The notes under the pieces: generated by a model
Seen by the model: the letters and a program-made list of their open reading frames with translations, nothing else
The model's database searches: none
What the model was told of the DNA's origin: nothing
From: Nitrospirota bacterium
GTDB lineage: Bacteria > Nitrospirota > Thermodesulfovibrionia > Thermodesulfovibrionales > Dissulfurispiraceae
Reading direction: 5' to 3'
NCBI GenBank assembly: GCA_013349595.1
Contig: DUZI01000005.1
Span: 1-18,848 of the forward strand
Length of the DNA: 18,848 nt
Part shown: piece by piece, positions 8,986 to 17,278 of the stretch
Layout: each line of letters begins with the position of its first letter
Numbering within the stretch: the first letter of the stretch is position 1
Translations under genes and position numbers: made by a program

Positions 8986-10034
8986 TAGACTCCTCCTATG
9001 ACCAAATTGGCAAAAAAATCTTTAGAGGGTATTCTAATATCATGAGGTATATCAGGACCTGTAGTCATAAATGATAAAGGTCTTCCTGTTAAAAGAGAAA
9101 GGTTATAAAGATTGCCAAAGCTCATAGCCAGGTCAAGCTTGGTAAATCCTATTGAATCTATGCCATAAACAAAGCAATCTTGCCAAAACTTAATTGCAGA
9201 TTGCTCATTCATTGATGTATCAACTACAAAACACTTCTTCAAAGGGAAGCCTGATGGGAATATGTCATTTATACCTTCAAGTATTGCCTTGTAATCATAA
9301 CCAGGTGTGTCAATAAGAACAGACATCTTACCAATCTCCTTGTAAACAATCCTTGGTAATTCATTAATCTTCTTCACACTTCTTATAGGGCAATGAAGCA
9401 TCTTCCCCATCTCCTTAAAATGAGCAATAGTGCTAATCCTACTGTCATCTAAAGTAATAAGACTAACAGGTTTCTTCTTTGACTGTATCATATAAGCAAT
9501 TTTAGAAAGTGTTGTTGTCTTTCCAACACCAGGAGGACCAATAAATATCATTCCTTTTTCTTCAACAGGTGATAATCCCTGTATCTTTACATCTTGAATA
9601 ATAACATTTTTTAGACTATCTATAGTATCTTGACACCTTTCGACCAATACAAGAGCTAATTGTGTATCAACTCCTTGTCTGAGTAATAGGTTAAAAAGCC
9701 CTTTCTTATCCTTTGTAATCTTTAGTGATGGCACTACAGGTCTTAAGGTCTCTTTTAAGAAGCCGATCTCCTCCTTTAACCCTTTCAACTCTTTTATAAT
9801 CTCCTCATTTAAAGAATTAGTGCTTTTTATATCTACCGAAGCAGATGCCTGTCCTTGATCTATTGCCGCGGTTAGTTCTATAGTAGGACTCTTTTTGTTT
9901 GTTATTCCAAATAAGCTTGATTTAATTTCCTTCTGGTTGATAATGATTGCATCTGGACCAAACTCTTTTTTAACTGCCTCCAAAGCCTCTTTGAAGTTTT
10001 GACCATAGAATTTTTTAATTTTCATTCCATCCAT
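8985..10034 (-). CDS. flhF: Flagellar biosynthesis GTPase FlhF
   Basis: FlhF is the SRP-family GTPase that marks the cell pole for flagellar assembly. The 349 residues contain an N-terminal basic region (MKIKKFYG, then ALEAVKKEFGPDAIIINQKE), a variable linker to about 105, an N domain (about 110-160) and the G domain. P-loop GPPGVGKTTT is at 166-175, TLDDSRI at 194-200, the G3 element DTPGYD at 242-247 and TKLD at 298-301. Two details differ from the usual SRP GTPase pattern: G3 is DTPGYD rather than DTAGR, and the segment after the DxxR motif (STIAHFKEMGKML) lacks the common EQL. The ATG at 10034 has GGAGG four bases upstream; a second ATG three codons later is an alternative. The 53-base gap to flhA is the largest within the operon. 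Confidence 0.95.
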   Translation of the reverse strand: MDGMKIKKFYGQNFKEALEAVKKEFGPDAIIINQKEIKSSLFGITNKKSPTIELTAAIDQGQASASVDIKSTNSLNEEIIKELKGLKEEIGFLKETLRPVVPSLKITKDKKGLFNLLLRQGVDTQLALVLVERCQDTIDSLKNVIIQDVKIQGLSPVEEKGMIFIGPPGVGKTTTLSKIAYMIQSKKKPVSLITLDDSRISTIAHFKEMGKMLHCPIRSVKKINELPRIVYKEIGKMSVLIDTPGYDYKAILEGINDIFPSGFPLKKCFVVDTSMNEQSAIKFWQDCFVYGIDSIGFTKLDLAMSFGNLYNLSLLTGRPLSFMTTGPDIPHDIRIPSKDFFANLVIGGV

Positions 10035-10087
10035 AAACCCTCCATGACAAATCTATATCAATCTCAATTTATAAACTTTCTGAAAGA

Positions 10088-12145
10088 TCATATAGCAATA
10101 GTTCCTATAGAATAAATCTTAGTATTCTGGGCAATCTCTCCATGAGATATAACCATTATACTGTTTGAAACCCTATCACAAATCCTCTTTAAAAATCTTC
10201 TGATCGTTGGTGAGCACAACACTATAGGTTGATAACCTTTTACAAGTCCTTCCTCTGCTGTTCTCTTGATATTTTCTGCAATACGATCTGTGATCATGGG
10301 ATCAAGACTTAAATACGAGCCTTGTGCTGTGCTTTGTATAGAATCCATAATAGTTCTCTCTAATCTTGGATCAACAATTATTACTGCAACTGAACCATCC
10401 TGTGAAACAATCTGTTTTGTAATAGTTCTTGCAAGGGCTTGCCTTACATATTCAGTCAATACATCAGGGTCTTTTGTGATAGCACCATAATCTGCAATTG
10501 TCTCGAGTATTGTCTGTAAGTCTCTAATAGATATCCTTTCTTTTAGTAAATTTTGTAATATTTTATGGACTATAGTCAGACTTACAACTGATGGTATCAA
10601 ATCTTCAACAACCTTTGGTTGAGTTTTTGACAAATTGTCAAGCAGTTTCTGCACATCTTGTTTCCCAAGTAATTCATGAGCATGGGATTTTACTATCTCT
10701 GATAAATGAGTAGTTATAACAGATGGAACATCAACTACTGTAAAACCCTCAAGTTGTGCCCTTTCCATATCTTTTTCATCTATCCAAAAGGCACTTAGTC
10801 CAAAAGCTGGGTCCTTAGTGGGTATCCCCTCAATCTTCTTTGCATATTCATCTCCTGGTGAGATGGCAAGATACTTATTGAGCATCACCTCCCCAGAGGC
10901 TACCTCAATTCCTTTAATCTGTATTGAATAACCTGTTGTCTTAAGAGAAAGGTTATCTTTTATATGAACAGGAGGAATTATAAACCCCATGTCTGTAACC
11001 ATCTGTTTTCTGATAGCCTTTATCCTTGATAACAAGACCCCACCTTCCTCAACTATTGATATAAGTCCGTAACCAATCTCAAGGGAAACAGGATCAATAG
11101 TTAATAGCGATTCTAGTACTTCTGGTTGAACATGTTCTTTTGGTTGTGCTTCTTTGATAGCCTTTTCTTCTTCCTCCTTTTTCTTTTGCACACTACTTAT
11201 AAAGTAAGCCCCAGCACCAGTAGCAGTAGCTAATATAAGGAAAGGAATGTGTGGTAATCCTGGAATCATTCCAAAAAAAGCCAATATTCCTGCAGCAGTG
11301 TAAAGGACTTTAGGGTCAATAAATAGCTGTTTAAAAACCTCAAGTCCCAGATCACTTTCTGATGCGTGTCTGCTGACAATTATACCAGCGGCAGTGGAAA
11401 TGATAAGAGCTGGTATCTGAGCAACAAGTCCATCACCAACTGTTAGAATACTGTAAGTAGCCGCAGCCTCTGCAAGAGGCATATCTTTTTGTAATACCCC
11501 TATAAGAAAACCACCAATAAGGTTAATTGCCATTATTATTATTCCAGCAACCGCGTCGCCTCTAACAAACTTACTTGCACCATCCATTGCACCATAAAAA
11601 TCTGCCTCTCTACTTATATCGTCTCTTCTCCTGCGAGCTTCTTTTTCATCAATCAGACCTGCGTTCAGATCAGCATCAATACTCATTTGCTTACCCGGCA
11701 TTGCATCAAGTGTAAATCTTGCAGCCACCTCTGCAATCCTGCCTGAACCCTTTGTGATTACTACAAAATTGATTATTACAAGAATTGTAAATATTATAAA
11801 ACCAACTACATAGTTACCTCCCACAACAAACTCTCCAAAAGACTGTATGACCTTACCTGCAGCGTCAAGTCCTTCATCACCACGCAACAAAATCAACCTA
11901 GTAGATGCTATATTTAAAGACAACCTTAAAAGTGTAGTAACAAGCAATACAGATGGAAATGATGAAAATTTCAAAGGTTTATCAATGTAAGCTGAAATCA
12001 ATAGTATTATGACAGATATGGTAATACTAAATGATAAAGCTAAATCTAAGACAACAGCAGGTATTGGGATAATCATAAAGACAAGTATTGTAACAACACC
12101 AACTGCTAGCAGTACATCACTTCGTCTTAATAGTGCCTCAAGCAT
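10088..12145 (-). CDS. flhA: Flagellar type III export gate protein FlhA
   Basis: FlhA is the large inner-membrane component of the flagellar export gate; its cytoplasmic ring docks chaperone-substrate complexes and it takes part in proton-driven export. The 685 residues match the family length. The N-terminal half is strongly hydrophobic (about eight membrane segments to about residue 320) and contains the FHIPEP-family signature region RFTLDAMPGKQMSIDADLN followed by the charged loop EARRRRDDISREADFYGAMDGASKFVRGD. A charged linker (KKKEEEEKAIKEAQPK) leads to the cytoplasmic domain, including ETIADYGAITKDPDVLTEYVRQALARTI near the C-terminus. The ATG lies eight bases inside the end of flhB, so the two are probably translationally coupled. 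Confidence 0.98.
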   Translation of the reverse strand: MLEALLRRSDVLLAVGVVTILVFMIIPIPAVVLDLALSFSITISVIILLISAYIDKPLKFSSFPSVLLVTTLLRLSLNIASTRLILLRGDEGLDAAGKVIQSFGEFVVGGNYVVGFIIFTILVIINFVVITKGSGRIAEVAARFTLDAMPGKQMSIDADLNAGLIDEKEARRRRDDISREADFYGAMDGASKFVRGDAVAGIIIMAINLIGGFLIGVLQKDMPLAEAAATYSILTVGDGLVAQIPALIISTAAGIIVSRHASESDLGLEVFKQLFIDPKVLYTAAGILAFFGMIPGLPHIPFLILATATGAGAYFISSVQKKKEEEEKAIKEAQPKEHVQPEVLESLLTIDPVSLEIGYGLISIVEEGGVLLSRIKAIRKQMVTDMGFIIPPVHIKDNLSLKTTGYSIQIKGIEVASGEVMLNKYLAISPGDEYAKKIEGIPTKDPAFGLSAFWIDEKDMERAQLEGFTVVDVPSVITTHLSEIVKSHAHELLGKQDVQKLLDNLSKTQPKVVEDLIPSVVSLTIVHKILQNLLKERISIRDLQTILETIADYGAITKDPDVLTEYVRQALARTITKQIVSQDGSVAVIIVDPRLERTIMDSIQSTAQGSYLSLDPMITDRIAENIKRTAEEGLVKGYQPIVLCSPTIRRFLKRICDRVSNSIMVISHGEIAQNTKIYSIGTIAI

Positions 12146-13211
12146 TAGCCTGTCTCTTCATCTTTTTTAGTTTGTAAATATTAGCAAGTATTCCAGCAAC
12201 TGCCTTATATAATGTTTCAGGTATCTCATGTCCAATTTCAAGTTGAAATAACGATCTCGCAAGTGGTTTATCTTCATAAATAGGTACTTTGTGCAGTCCT
12301 GCAATCTCTTTAATTCTCTCTGCCACAAGGTTAGCACCCTTTGCTATTACCTTAGGTGCCTCCATATCCTTTGAATCATATTTCAGTGCCACAGCAATAT
12401 GAGTGGGGTTTGTTATGACCACATCTGCCTTTGGGACCTCCTGCATCATCCTCTTGCGAGCCATTTCTCTCTGAAGACTCTTTATCCTTGCCTTTACATG
12501 TGGGTCTCCTTCTGTTTGTTTCATCTCTTCCTTAACTTCGTGTTTTGTCATCCTCATCTCTTTAGCAAAATGCCACTTCTGATATGCAAAATCTAATAAG
12601 GCAAAGACAGTTAGAACAAGGGCAGAAATCAAGAGAAGTTTTTTTATCTTATCAAGCCCAAAATAAGTAATCTGTGATATATTCATATCAACAAGAAGGG
12701 GAAATGAATCGAAATCATTCTTTAAGAAAAAATAAAGAATAATTGCAAAAATCGTTATCTTTAAAATACCCTTTAGTGACTCAAAAAATGCATTCAGACT
12801 AAATAGTCTTTTAAACCCTGAAAGAGGGTTTAATTTTGAGAAATTTGGAGTCAATACCCCAAAACTTGCCTTAAAACCTGTTTGTAAATAGTTGACAACA
12901 AGTATTACTATAAAAATCGTGATAAAAAAAGGTGTCATAATTAAGCCTACATTAATTATGTCCCCCCTAATTATCTCTACCAATGATAACTCTGTAATTG
13001 GTTGAGGGTTTGATATCCTTGAAAAAGAATATTTTACATATGAATTAATACTAGCAAAGAGTGTCCCTCCATAAACAAGCAGTAAAAACAGTATCCATAT
13101 GGGAATAAGAGATGTAATATCCCTACTTTTGGGGATATTACCCTTACGATATGCCTCTTCAAGTTTTCGCCCCGACGCTGGTTCCGATTTCTCTTCGTAT
13201 TCTTCTGCCAT
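12138..13211 (-). CDS. flhB: Flagellar export substrate-specificity switch protein FlhB
   Basis: FlhB is the membrane protein of the export gate whose self-cleavage switches export from rod/hook to filament proteins. The 357 residues begin with the conserved cytoplasmic stretch EKSEPASGRKLEEAYRKGNI, followed by four hydrophobic segments and the amphipathic linker KHEVKEEMKQTEGDPHVKARI. The autocleavage site NPTH is intact at 268-271, followed by IAVALKYD and YEDKPLARSLF. The start is firm: the last codons of fliR (AGG TAA) supply the ribosome binding site GAGGT five bases before the ATG, and the intergenic gap is three bases. It overlaps flhA by eight bases. Confidence 0.98.
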   Translation of the reverse strand: MAEEYEEKSEPASGRKLEEAYRKGNIPKSRDITSLIPIWILFLLLVYGGTLFASINSYVKYSFSRISNPQPITELSLVEIIRGDIINVGLIMTPFFITIFIVILVVNYLQTGFKASFGVLTPNFSKLNPLSGFKRLFSLNAFFESLKGILKITIFAIILYFFLKNDFDSFPLLVDMNISQITYFGLDKIKKLLLISALVLTVFALLDFAYQKWHFAKEMRMTKHEVKEEMKQTEGDPHVKARIKSLQREMARKRMMQEVPKADVVITNPTHIAVALKYDSKDMEAPKVIAKGANLVAERIKEIAGLHKVPIYEDKPLARSLFQLEIGHEIPETLYKAVAGILANIYKLKKMKRQANA

Positions 13212-13214
13212 TTT

Positions 13215-13952
13215 TTACCTCGTTATAACCTGTAAAGCCTCTTTGATGTTGATAAAATATCTTGCAGTAACTGCAAACATTATTGGTATGGTAATCAGGA
13301 TAAATAATAACCCTAAAAAGATATTAAGTGGAACAGCTACAAAAAATATGTTTGCCTGAGGCATAACCTTTGAGATAAGTCCCATTGCTATATTTATAAT
13401 CATCTGAACAAGCAATATGGGTGCAGCAATCTTAAAGGCAAGGGGAAACATAATCTTATTATGCTCAATAATACCATGAAAAATGGTTTCATACCTCACT
13501 TGAGTAACCTGAAAACTCCTTATAATGCCTTCAAGAAAATGATGGTGCATATCAAGCAAAAAGAAAAGCATCATACCCAAAAGGGTATAAAAAAAAGTCA
13601 TCGGTCCTAAGGACTCACCTACAAGTGGATTAAATACGGAAGCCATACCAAGTCCAAGTTGTAGATTAATCCACTGTGATGCGATTTCAATGGCAGTGAT
13701 TATTATCCTTGCTGAAAGTCCCATAGCAATACCCATAAAAATTCCTTCATAAATAGCCTTCACAAGATTCTCACTTTTAATCTCAATAACAGGCAATACT
13801 AAAAGAGTGATAGAAAGGGCAAGACCTATTCTCATAATTACAGGTGTCATTTTTGCCCCTATAAAGGGAATAAAACTCAACATTACGCTCACCCTAATGA
13901 AAACAGGGATAAAATTATCTGAATATAGCCTTATAAGATTGTACAATTCCAT
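13215..13952 (-). CDS. fliR: Flagellar export gate protein FliR
   Basis: FliR is one of the three proteins (with FliP and FliQ) that build the helical channel core of the flagellar export gate. The 245-residue length is close to the family norm. It is almost wholly hydrophobic, starting with the typical FIPVFIRVSVMLSFIPFIG and containing GLGMASVFNPLVGESLGPM and LPLNIF-like (AVPLNIFLGLLFI) conserved stretches. It starts six bases after fliQ with only a weak AAGATA purine stretch upstream, so translation is probably coupled to fliQ. Its terminal codons form the ribosome binding site of flhB. Confidence 0.97.
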   Translation of the reverse strand: MELYNLIRLYSDNFIPVFIRVSVMLSFIPFIGAKMTPVIMRIGLALSITLLVLPVIEIKSENLVKAIYEGIFMGIAMGLSARIIITAIEIASQWINLQLGLGMASVFNPLVGESLGPMTFFYTLLGMMLFFLLDMHHHFLEGIIRSFQVTQVRYETIFHGIIEHNKIMFPLAFKIAAPILLVQMIINIAMGLISKVMPQANIFFVAVPLNIFLGLLFILITIPIMFAVTARYFINIKEALQVITR

Positions 13953-13958
13953 AATGTT

Positions 13959-14228
13959 TTATCTTATGTATGTTGGTATGTTTTCTATTATTCCCTTTGT
14001 AAACTTTGTCATCACATTTATCATCCAAGGCAAACCCAAAAAAACAGTTACAAAAATGGCAATTATCTTTGGAATAAAAGCAATAGTCATTTCTTGAAGT
14101 TGAGTAATTGCTTGAAAAAGACTTATCGTAAGACCAACAACAAGGCTGACTATGAGCACAGGGCCGCCAACAAGCAAAATTGTCTCAAAGGTCTGCCTCG
14201 ATAGTTGTTCAAGTAATTCAGCAGTCAT
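13959..14228 (-). CDS. fliQ: Flagellar export gate protein FliQ
   Basis: FliQ is a small two-helix membrane protein of the FliPQR channel. Starting at the ATG at 14228 gives 89 residues (MTAELLEQLSRQTFETILL...), the usual family length. That ATG overlaps the fliP stop as ATGA and has AGGGAG six bases upstream. A longer frame beginning at 14267 would add 13 residues lying inside fliP and without support, so it was not used. Two membrane helices are evident (ILLVGGPVLIVSLVVGLTIS and IPKIIAIFVTVFLGLPW), joined by the conserved polar loop FQAITQLQEMT. Confidence 0.96.
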   Translation of the reverse strand: MTAELLEQLSRQTFETILLVGGPVLIVSLVVGLTISLFQAITQLQEMTIAFIPKIIAIFVTVFLGLPWMINVMTKFTKGIIENIPTYIR

Positions 14229-14974
14229 TTGAAACTCCCTACTAATGAACCTATTAATAAGCCCCACCCATCAACAAGGACAAATAAAAGAAGTTTAAAT
14301 GGCATTGATACCATTACAGGTGGCAGCATCATCATACCCATCGAAAGCAAGATACTTGCTACAACCATGTCAAGCACAAGAAATGGTAGAAATATGAGGA
14401 AGCTTATCTCAAAGGCTTTCTTTAACTCTCCAATTGCAAAGGCTGGTATTACAACCCTCAGAGATAAATCCATTGGCTTTTCAGGTCTTGGAGAATTAGA
14501 TAATTTTAGAAAAAGGGCAAGGTCTTTTTCACGAGTCTGTTTGAGCATGAATTCTTTTAGTGGTTCACCAACCCTTTGTATTGCAGTCTCACCATTGATT
14601 TCCTTTTTTGTATAAGGTATATAGGCTTCATTGTAAATACGATCAATTACCGGTGACATTACAAAGATGGTAATAAATAATGCTAATCCCACTACTATCG
14701 TATTAGGTGGTACTTGCGGCGTTCCCATTGCTTGTCTGAGAAATGAAAAAACTACAACTATACGAATAAAACAGGTCGTCATTACAAGTATGGCTGGTAG
14801 AAATGATAATAATGTAAGAAATAATAAGACTTCCAGAGGGCTTGTAAGCCCAAGTATATTCCCCGTTGGTTGAACAGGCGGAGAAGCTGGTGCGGACTCT
14901 GCCGGTGAATGAAGGGAAAGGAAAAATAAAAAAAACAAAATATTTTTTATACATATTTTTTTAGTTTGCTTCAC
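14225..14974 (-). CDS. fliP: Flagellar export gate protein FliP
   Basis: FliP is the main channel-forming subunit of the flagellar export gate. A GTG at 14974, one base after the fliO stop, with AAGGA about six bases upstream, gives 249 residues. These begin with a clean signal peptide (MKQTKKICIKNILFFLFFLS, then a small-residue region PAESAPAS), and FliP is known to carry a cleaved signal sequence. An upstream ATG at 15031 would add 19 residues overlapping fliO by 56 bases and bury the signal peptide, so it is less likely. Conserved stretches are LTSPLEVLLFLTLLSFLPA, RIVVVFSFLRQAMGTPQVPPN, IPAFAIGELKKAFEISFLIF and the C-terminal LFVLVDGWGLLIGSLV. It overlaps fliQ by four bases. Confidence 0.96.
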   Translation of the reverse strand: MKQTKKICIKNILFFLFFLSLHSPAESAPASPPVQPTGNILGLTSPLEVLLFLTLLSFLPAILVMTTCFIRIVVVFSFLRQAMGTPQVPPNTIVVGLALFITIFVMSPVIDRIYNEAYIPYTKKEINGETAIQRVGEPLKEFMLKQTREKDLALFLKLSNSPRPEKPMDLSLRVVIPAFAIGELKKAFEISFLIFLPFLVLDMVVASILLSMGMMMLPPVMVSMPFKLLLFVLVDGWGLLIGSLVGSFK

Positions 14975-14975
14975 T

Positions 14976-15320
14976 TTAAATCCTTCCACCAGTAAGTTTA
15001 GAAAATATTTTTTTGAAACCAAATCCCTCATCTTGAATATCCTCAGTAGGTAATTCTTTTAATTGACTTTCGATCTGATTCGCATCCATTTTGGTAATCA
15101 CTGAAATTGAGTTTTCACAAAGCCCTAAGGCAAAGTATTCATTGGCAATCTTAACAATTGCAATAGCCCTCTTAGTCCCAAGTGGTTGATAGTGAATCAT
15201 ATTAATAAATCCGCCCTTTGGCATTATTCTATGTTTTAAAAGTTTTAATAGAAGGAACATGAGTCCTAAAACCACCAAAAGGGCTGAAATCATCTTTATG
15301 AATTCAAAATATATATTCAT
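14976..15320 (-). CDS. fliO: Flagellar biosynthesis protein FliO
   Basis: This 114-residue protein has one membrane helix near the N-terminus (residues about 10-28, ISALLVVLGLMFLLLKLLK) followed by a small cytoplasmic domain. The FliO pattern is visible: a short hydrophobic anchor, then INMIHYQPLGTKRAIAIVKIANEYFALGL, which matches the conserved QPLGpKRsLyvVkV segment of the family. FliO stabilises FliP during assembly of the export gate. Its position between fliN and fliP is diagnostic, because FliO itself is poorly conserved. It starts four bases after fliN and ends one base before fliP. The ribosome binding site is weak. Confidence 0.92.
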   Translation of the reverse strand: MNIYFEFIKMISALLVVLGLMFLLLKLLKHRIMPKGGFINMIHYQPLGTKRAIAIVKIANEYFALGLCENSISVITKMDANQIESQLKELPTEDIQDEGFGFKKIFSKLTGGRI

Positions 15321-15324
15321 CGTC

Positions 15325-15651
15325 TTATCTCAATTGATGAACCCTGTCTGCTGGACTGATAATATCAGTAACCCTTATGCCAAATTTTTCATTTACTACA
15401 ACCACCTCACCCCTCCCTATTAATTTATTGTTTACAAAGACCTCCATTGGCTCACCTGCAAGTTTATCAAGGGCTATAACAGAACCTTGACCAAGTTGAA
15501 GCAATTCTTGAATAAGAATCTTTGTTTTGCCTATTACTACAGTCATCTCAAGGGGGACATCAAGGATAAAATTTATATCCCTTTTGGGAGTTTTTGCTTG
15601 TTGTGGTTCTTCAAATTCCTGCATATTCATATTTTGAATTTCTTCAGACAT
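15325..15651 (-). CDS. fliN: Flagellar motor switch protein FliN
   Basis: FliN forms the lower C-ring with FliM, takes part in rotation switching and docks the export ATPase complex. The 108 residues consist of a short acidic and glutamine-rich head (about 1-25) and a SpoA/SurfaceAntigen-like domain with FILDVPLEMTVVIGKTKI, LLQLGQGSVIALDKLAGEP, VFVNNKLIGRGEVVVVNEKFGIRVTDI and the conserved ending. This is the compact form without a CheC-like extension. A GGAGGG site sits a few bases before the ATG. It lies 37 bases after fliM and 4 bases before fliO. Confidence 0.98.
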   Translation of the reverse strand: MSEEIQNMNMQEFEEPQQAKTPKRDINFILDVPLEMTVVIGKTKILIQELLQLGQGSVIALDKLAGEPMEVFVNNKLIGRGEVVVVNEKFGIRVTDIISPADRVHQLR

Positions 15652-15688
15652 AGTCCCTCCAGAATAAAATATTTTTTCTATAACTCAC

Positions 15689-16660
15689 TTATAATAACTC
15701 TTTCACAGAGTTAATTTTTAATGCATAAGAGCCTTTAAAAATACCGTATTTTGCCCCTAATTTAGGTATCCCCTCAATACAAACATCAATATCTTCATCA
15801 ACACCCCTATCTAAAATAATTACATCCGATACAGAAAGATTAAGTACCTTTTCAACATCCATTTGAGCTTTACCAAGCACTCCAACCAGCTCAAGAGGAA
15901 TACTTTTAAGTCTTTCTTTTAATCTCTCAATCCACTTAATATCCATCTCATCTCTATCAGCAGAAAAGGCACTATATAGTTTTTCTTTTATTGGTTCTAC
16001 AGTTCCGTAGGGAATGCAGAGATGAGCCTTACATTGTTTACCTTCTATCTCAAGGGTAAATTCAACCCTAATTACCACATCAACAGGTGTTACAATTGTC
16101 ACAAATTGCGGATTCATCTCAGAACGGACATAGTTGAGTTTTATAGGATTAATTGGTTTCCAAGCCTCTTCCATATCATGAAAAAACATAAGAACCACTT
16201 TGTGGATAATCTTTTGCTCAATGGGTGTAAACTCCCTTCCTTCAGGCTTATAGTAACTTTTACCTGTACCACCAAAGAAAAACTCAATAAGACTAAATAT
16301 CATTGGAGCATCAAATACAAGGAGACCAAAGCCCCTTAAAGGTTCCATCCTGAAGATATTTATGCTTGAAGGGAAAGGAACTCCACGCATAAAGTCATAA
16401 AATTTGGTTATATTAACAGACACATTTGTAACATCCACCATCCTTCTGATTGTTGCAGACAGAGACAATCTAAAATTCCTTGCCAACCTTTCGTTGGCAA
16501 TATCAAGAGAAGGCATTCTGCCTCTAACAATCTTTTCCTGACCAGTAAAGTCATATACCTTTACACCAGAGACCTCCTCAACCTTTTCTGTCTCAACATC
16601 ACCATCTGAAATGCCTCTTAATAGGGCATCAACTTCCTCTTGAGATAGAATATCGTCCAT
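15689..16660 (-). CDS. fliM: Flagellar motor switch protein FliM
   Basis: FliM is the C-ring protein that binds phosphorylated CheY and changes motor rotation. The 323 residues match the family. The N-terminus carries the CheY-binding peptide (LSQEEVDALLRGI). The CheC-like middle domain includes RNFRLSLSATIRRMVDVTNVS, GLLVFDAPMIFSLIEFFFGG and TPIEQKIIHKVVLMFF. The C-terminal SpoA domain (about 240-323) ends YALKINSVKELL. The ATG follows AAGGGA and lies 17 bases after fliL. The intact CheY-binding peptide implies chemotactic control by a CheY encoded elsewhere. Confidence 0.98.
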   Translation of the reverse strand: MDDILSQEEVDALLRGISDGDVETEKVEEVSGVKVYDFTGQEKIVRGRMPSLDIANERLARNFRLSLSATIRRMVDVTNVSVNITKFYDFMRGVPFPSSINIFRMEPLRGFGLLVFDAPMIFSLIEFFFGGTGKSYYKPEGREFTPIEQKIIHKVVLMFFHDMEEAWKPINPIKLNYVRSEMNPQFVTIVTPVDVVIRVEFTLEIEGKQCKAHLCIPYGTVEPIKEKLYSAFSADRDEMDIKWIERLKERLKSIPLELVGVLGKAQMDVEKVLNLSVSDVIILDRGVDEDIDVCIEGIPKLGAKYGIFKGSYALKINSVKELL

Positions 16661-16677
16661 TCTTTATCCCTTTGTAT

Positions 16678-17166
16678 TTACTGCATCACAAATTCAGTAA
16701 GAAAGACATTTTTTACATTACCTTCACCCATTACCTGATTCAGCCTGATTGTTATTTCGTCTTTAAGCTGAAGTTTACCTTCTGGTGCAATCAATGTATC
16801 TGATGATTTACTTGTAAGTAATGTTATGATAGTATCACGCATCTGAGGAACCTTTGCCTTAGCCAAATCAAGAAGCTTTGCATTGGCGAGTTCTAACTGA
16901 ACACTGACCTTTAAAAATCTATTTCCTGCTAAATCACTGAGATTGACCACAAAGGGATCGAGGGCAAAATTGACTGTTTCTATCGGTTTTTCTTCTTTCT
17001 TTTTTTCTTCTGCCTTTTCACCACCAGATTTTTTTGAAAGAAAAAAGAAAGTGCCACCACCTGCAGCTGCAAGGACGACTACAATTATGATTATTAATAA
17101 TAATTTTTTGCTCTTTTTTTTCGACGCTCCACCTTCTTCTTTAGTTCCTTCCTTTTCTACTGCCAT
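16678..17166 (-). CDS. fliL: Flagellar basal-body associated protein FliL
   Basis: FliL is an inner-membrane protein that encircles and supports the stator units. The 162 residues show a lysine-rich cytoplasmic head (about 1-21), one membrane helix (about 22-46, LLLIIIIVVVLAAAGGG), a charged KKKEEKP linker and the periplasmic FliL domain (about 65-162) with VNFALDPFVVNLSDLAGNRFLKVSVQLEL and the typical ending VKNVFLTEFVMQ. It is the first gene of the operon; an AGGAGG site lies eight bases before the ATG, and a sigma-54 promoter lies about 50 bases upstream of the start codon. flgD/flgE and motAB, which sometimes precede fliL, are absent here. Confidence 0.96.
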   Translation of the reverse strand: MAVEKEGTKEEGGASKKKSKKLLLIIIIVVVLAAAGGGTFFFLSKKSGGEKAEEKKKEEKPIETVNFALDPFVVNLSDLAGNRFLKVSVQLELANAKLLDLAKAKVPQMRDTIITLLTSKSSDTLIAPEGKLQLKDEITIRLNQVMGEGNVKNVFLTEFVMQ

Positions 17167-17227
17167 AATAGCAACCTCCTATTCATCTTTTTTCATTTAA
17201 ATATTTTTAAAACAGCTATAACATATT

Positions 17228-17242
17228 GCAAAGTCTATGCCA
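17228..17242 (-). promoter_or_regulatory. Sigma-54 (-24/-12) promoter of the fliL operon
   Basis: On the minus strand the sequence TGGCATAGACTTTGC runs from 17242 to 17228. The GG and GC are exactly 12 bases apart, and the flanks fit the TGGCAC-N5-TTGC consensus at every position except C-to-T at the sixth base. Transcription would start near 17216, giving a leader of about 50 bases before fliL. Sigma-54 control of this gene set is known in polar-flagellate bacteria. Confidence 0.82.
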
Positions 17243-17247
17243 TAGCT

Positions 17248-17260
17248 CAACATATTGATT
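17248..17260 (-). promoter_or_regulatory. IHF-binding site between activator site and sigma-54 promoter
   Basis: AATCAATATGTTG (minus strand, 17260 to 17248) matches the IHF consensus WATCAANNNNTTR at every fixed position. It lies between the -24 element and the upstream palindrome, the position where IHF bends DNA at enhancer-dependent promoters. Chance matches in AT-rich DNA are possible, so the placement is the main support. Confidence 0.55.
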
Positions 17261-17278
17261 TTATGGAATAATCATTAT

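Noticed and set aside
14975..15031. Longer fliP start at ATG 15031
   Set aside because: It would overlap fliO by 56 bases and place 19 residues before a well-formed signal peptide; the GTG at 14974 has a properly spaced ribosome binding site.
16022..16339. 105-codon plus-strand frame opposite fliM
   Set aside because: It is antisense to a well-conserved fliM coding region, has no domain character and no ribosome binding site. The same reasoning applies to the other antisense frames over uvrA, flhA, flhB, fliR and fliP.
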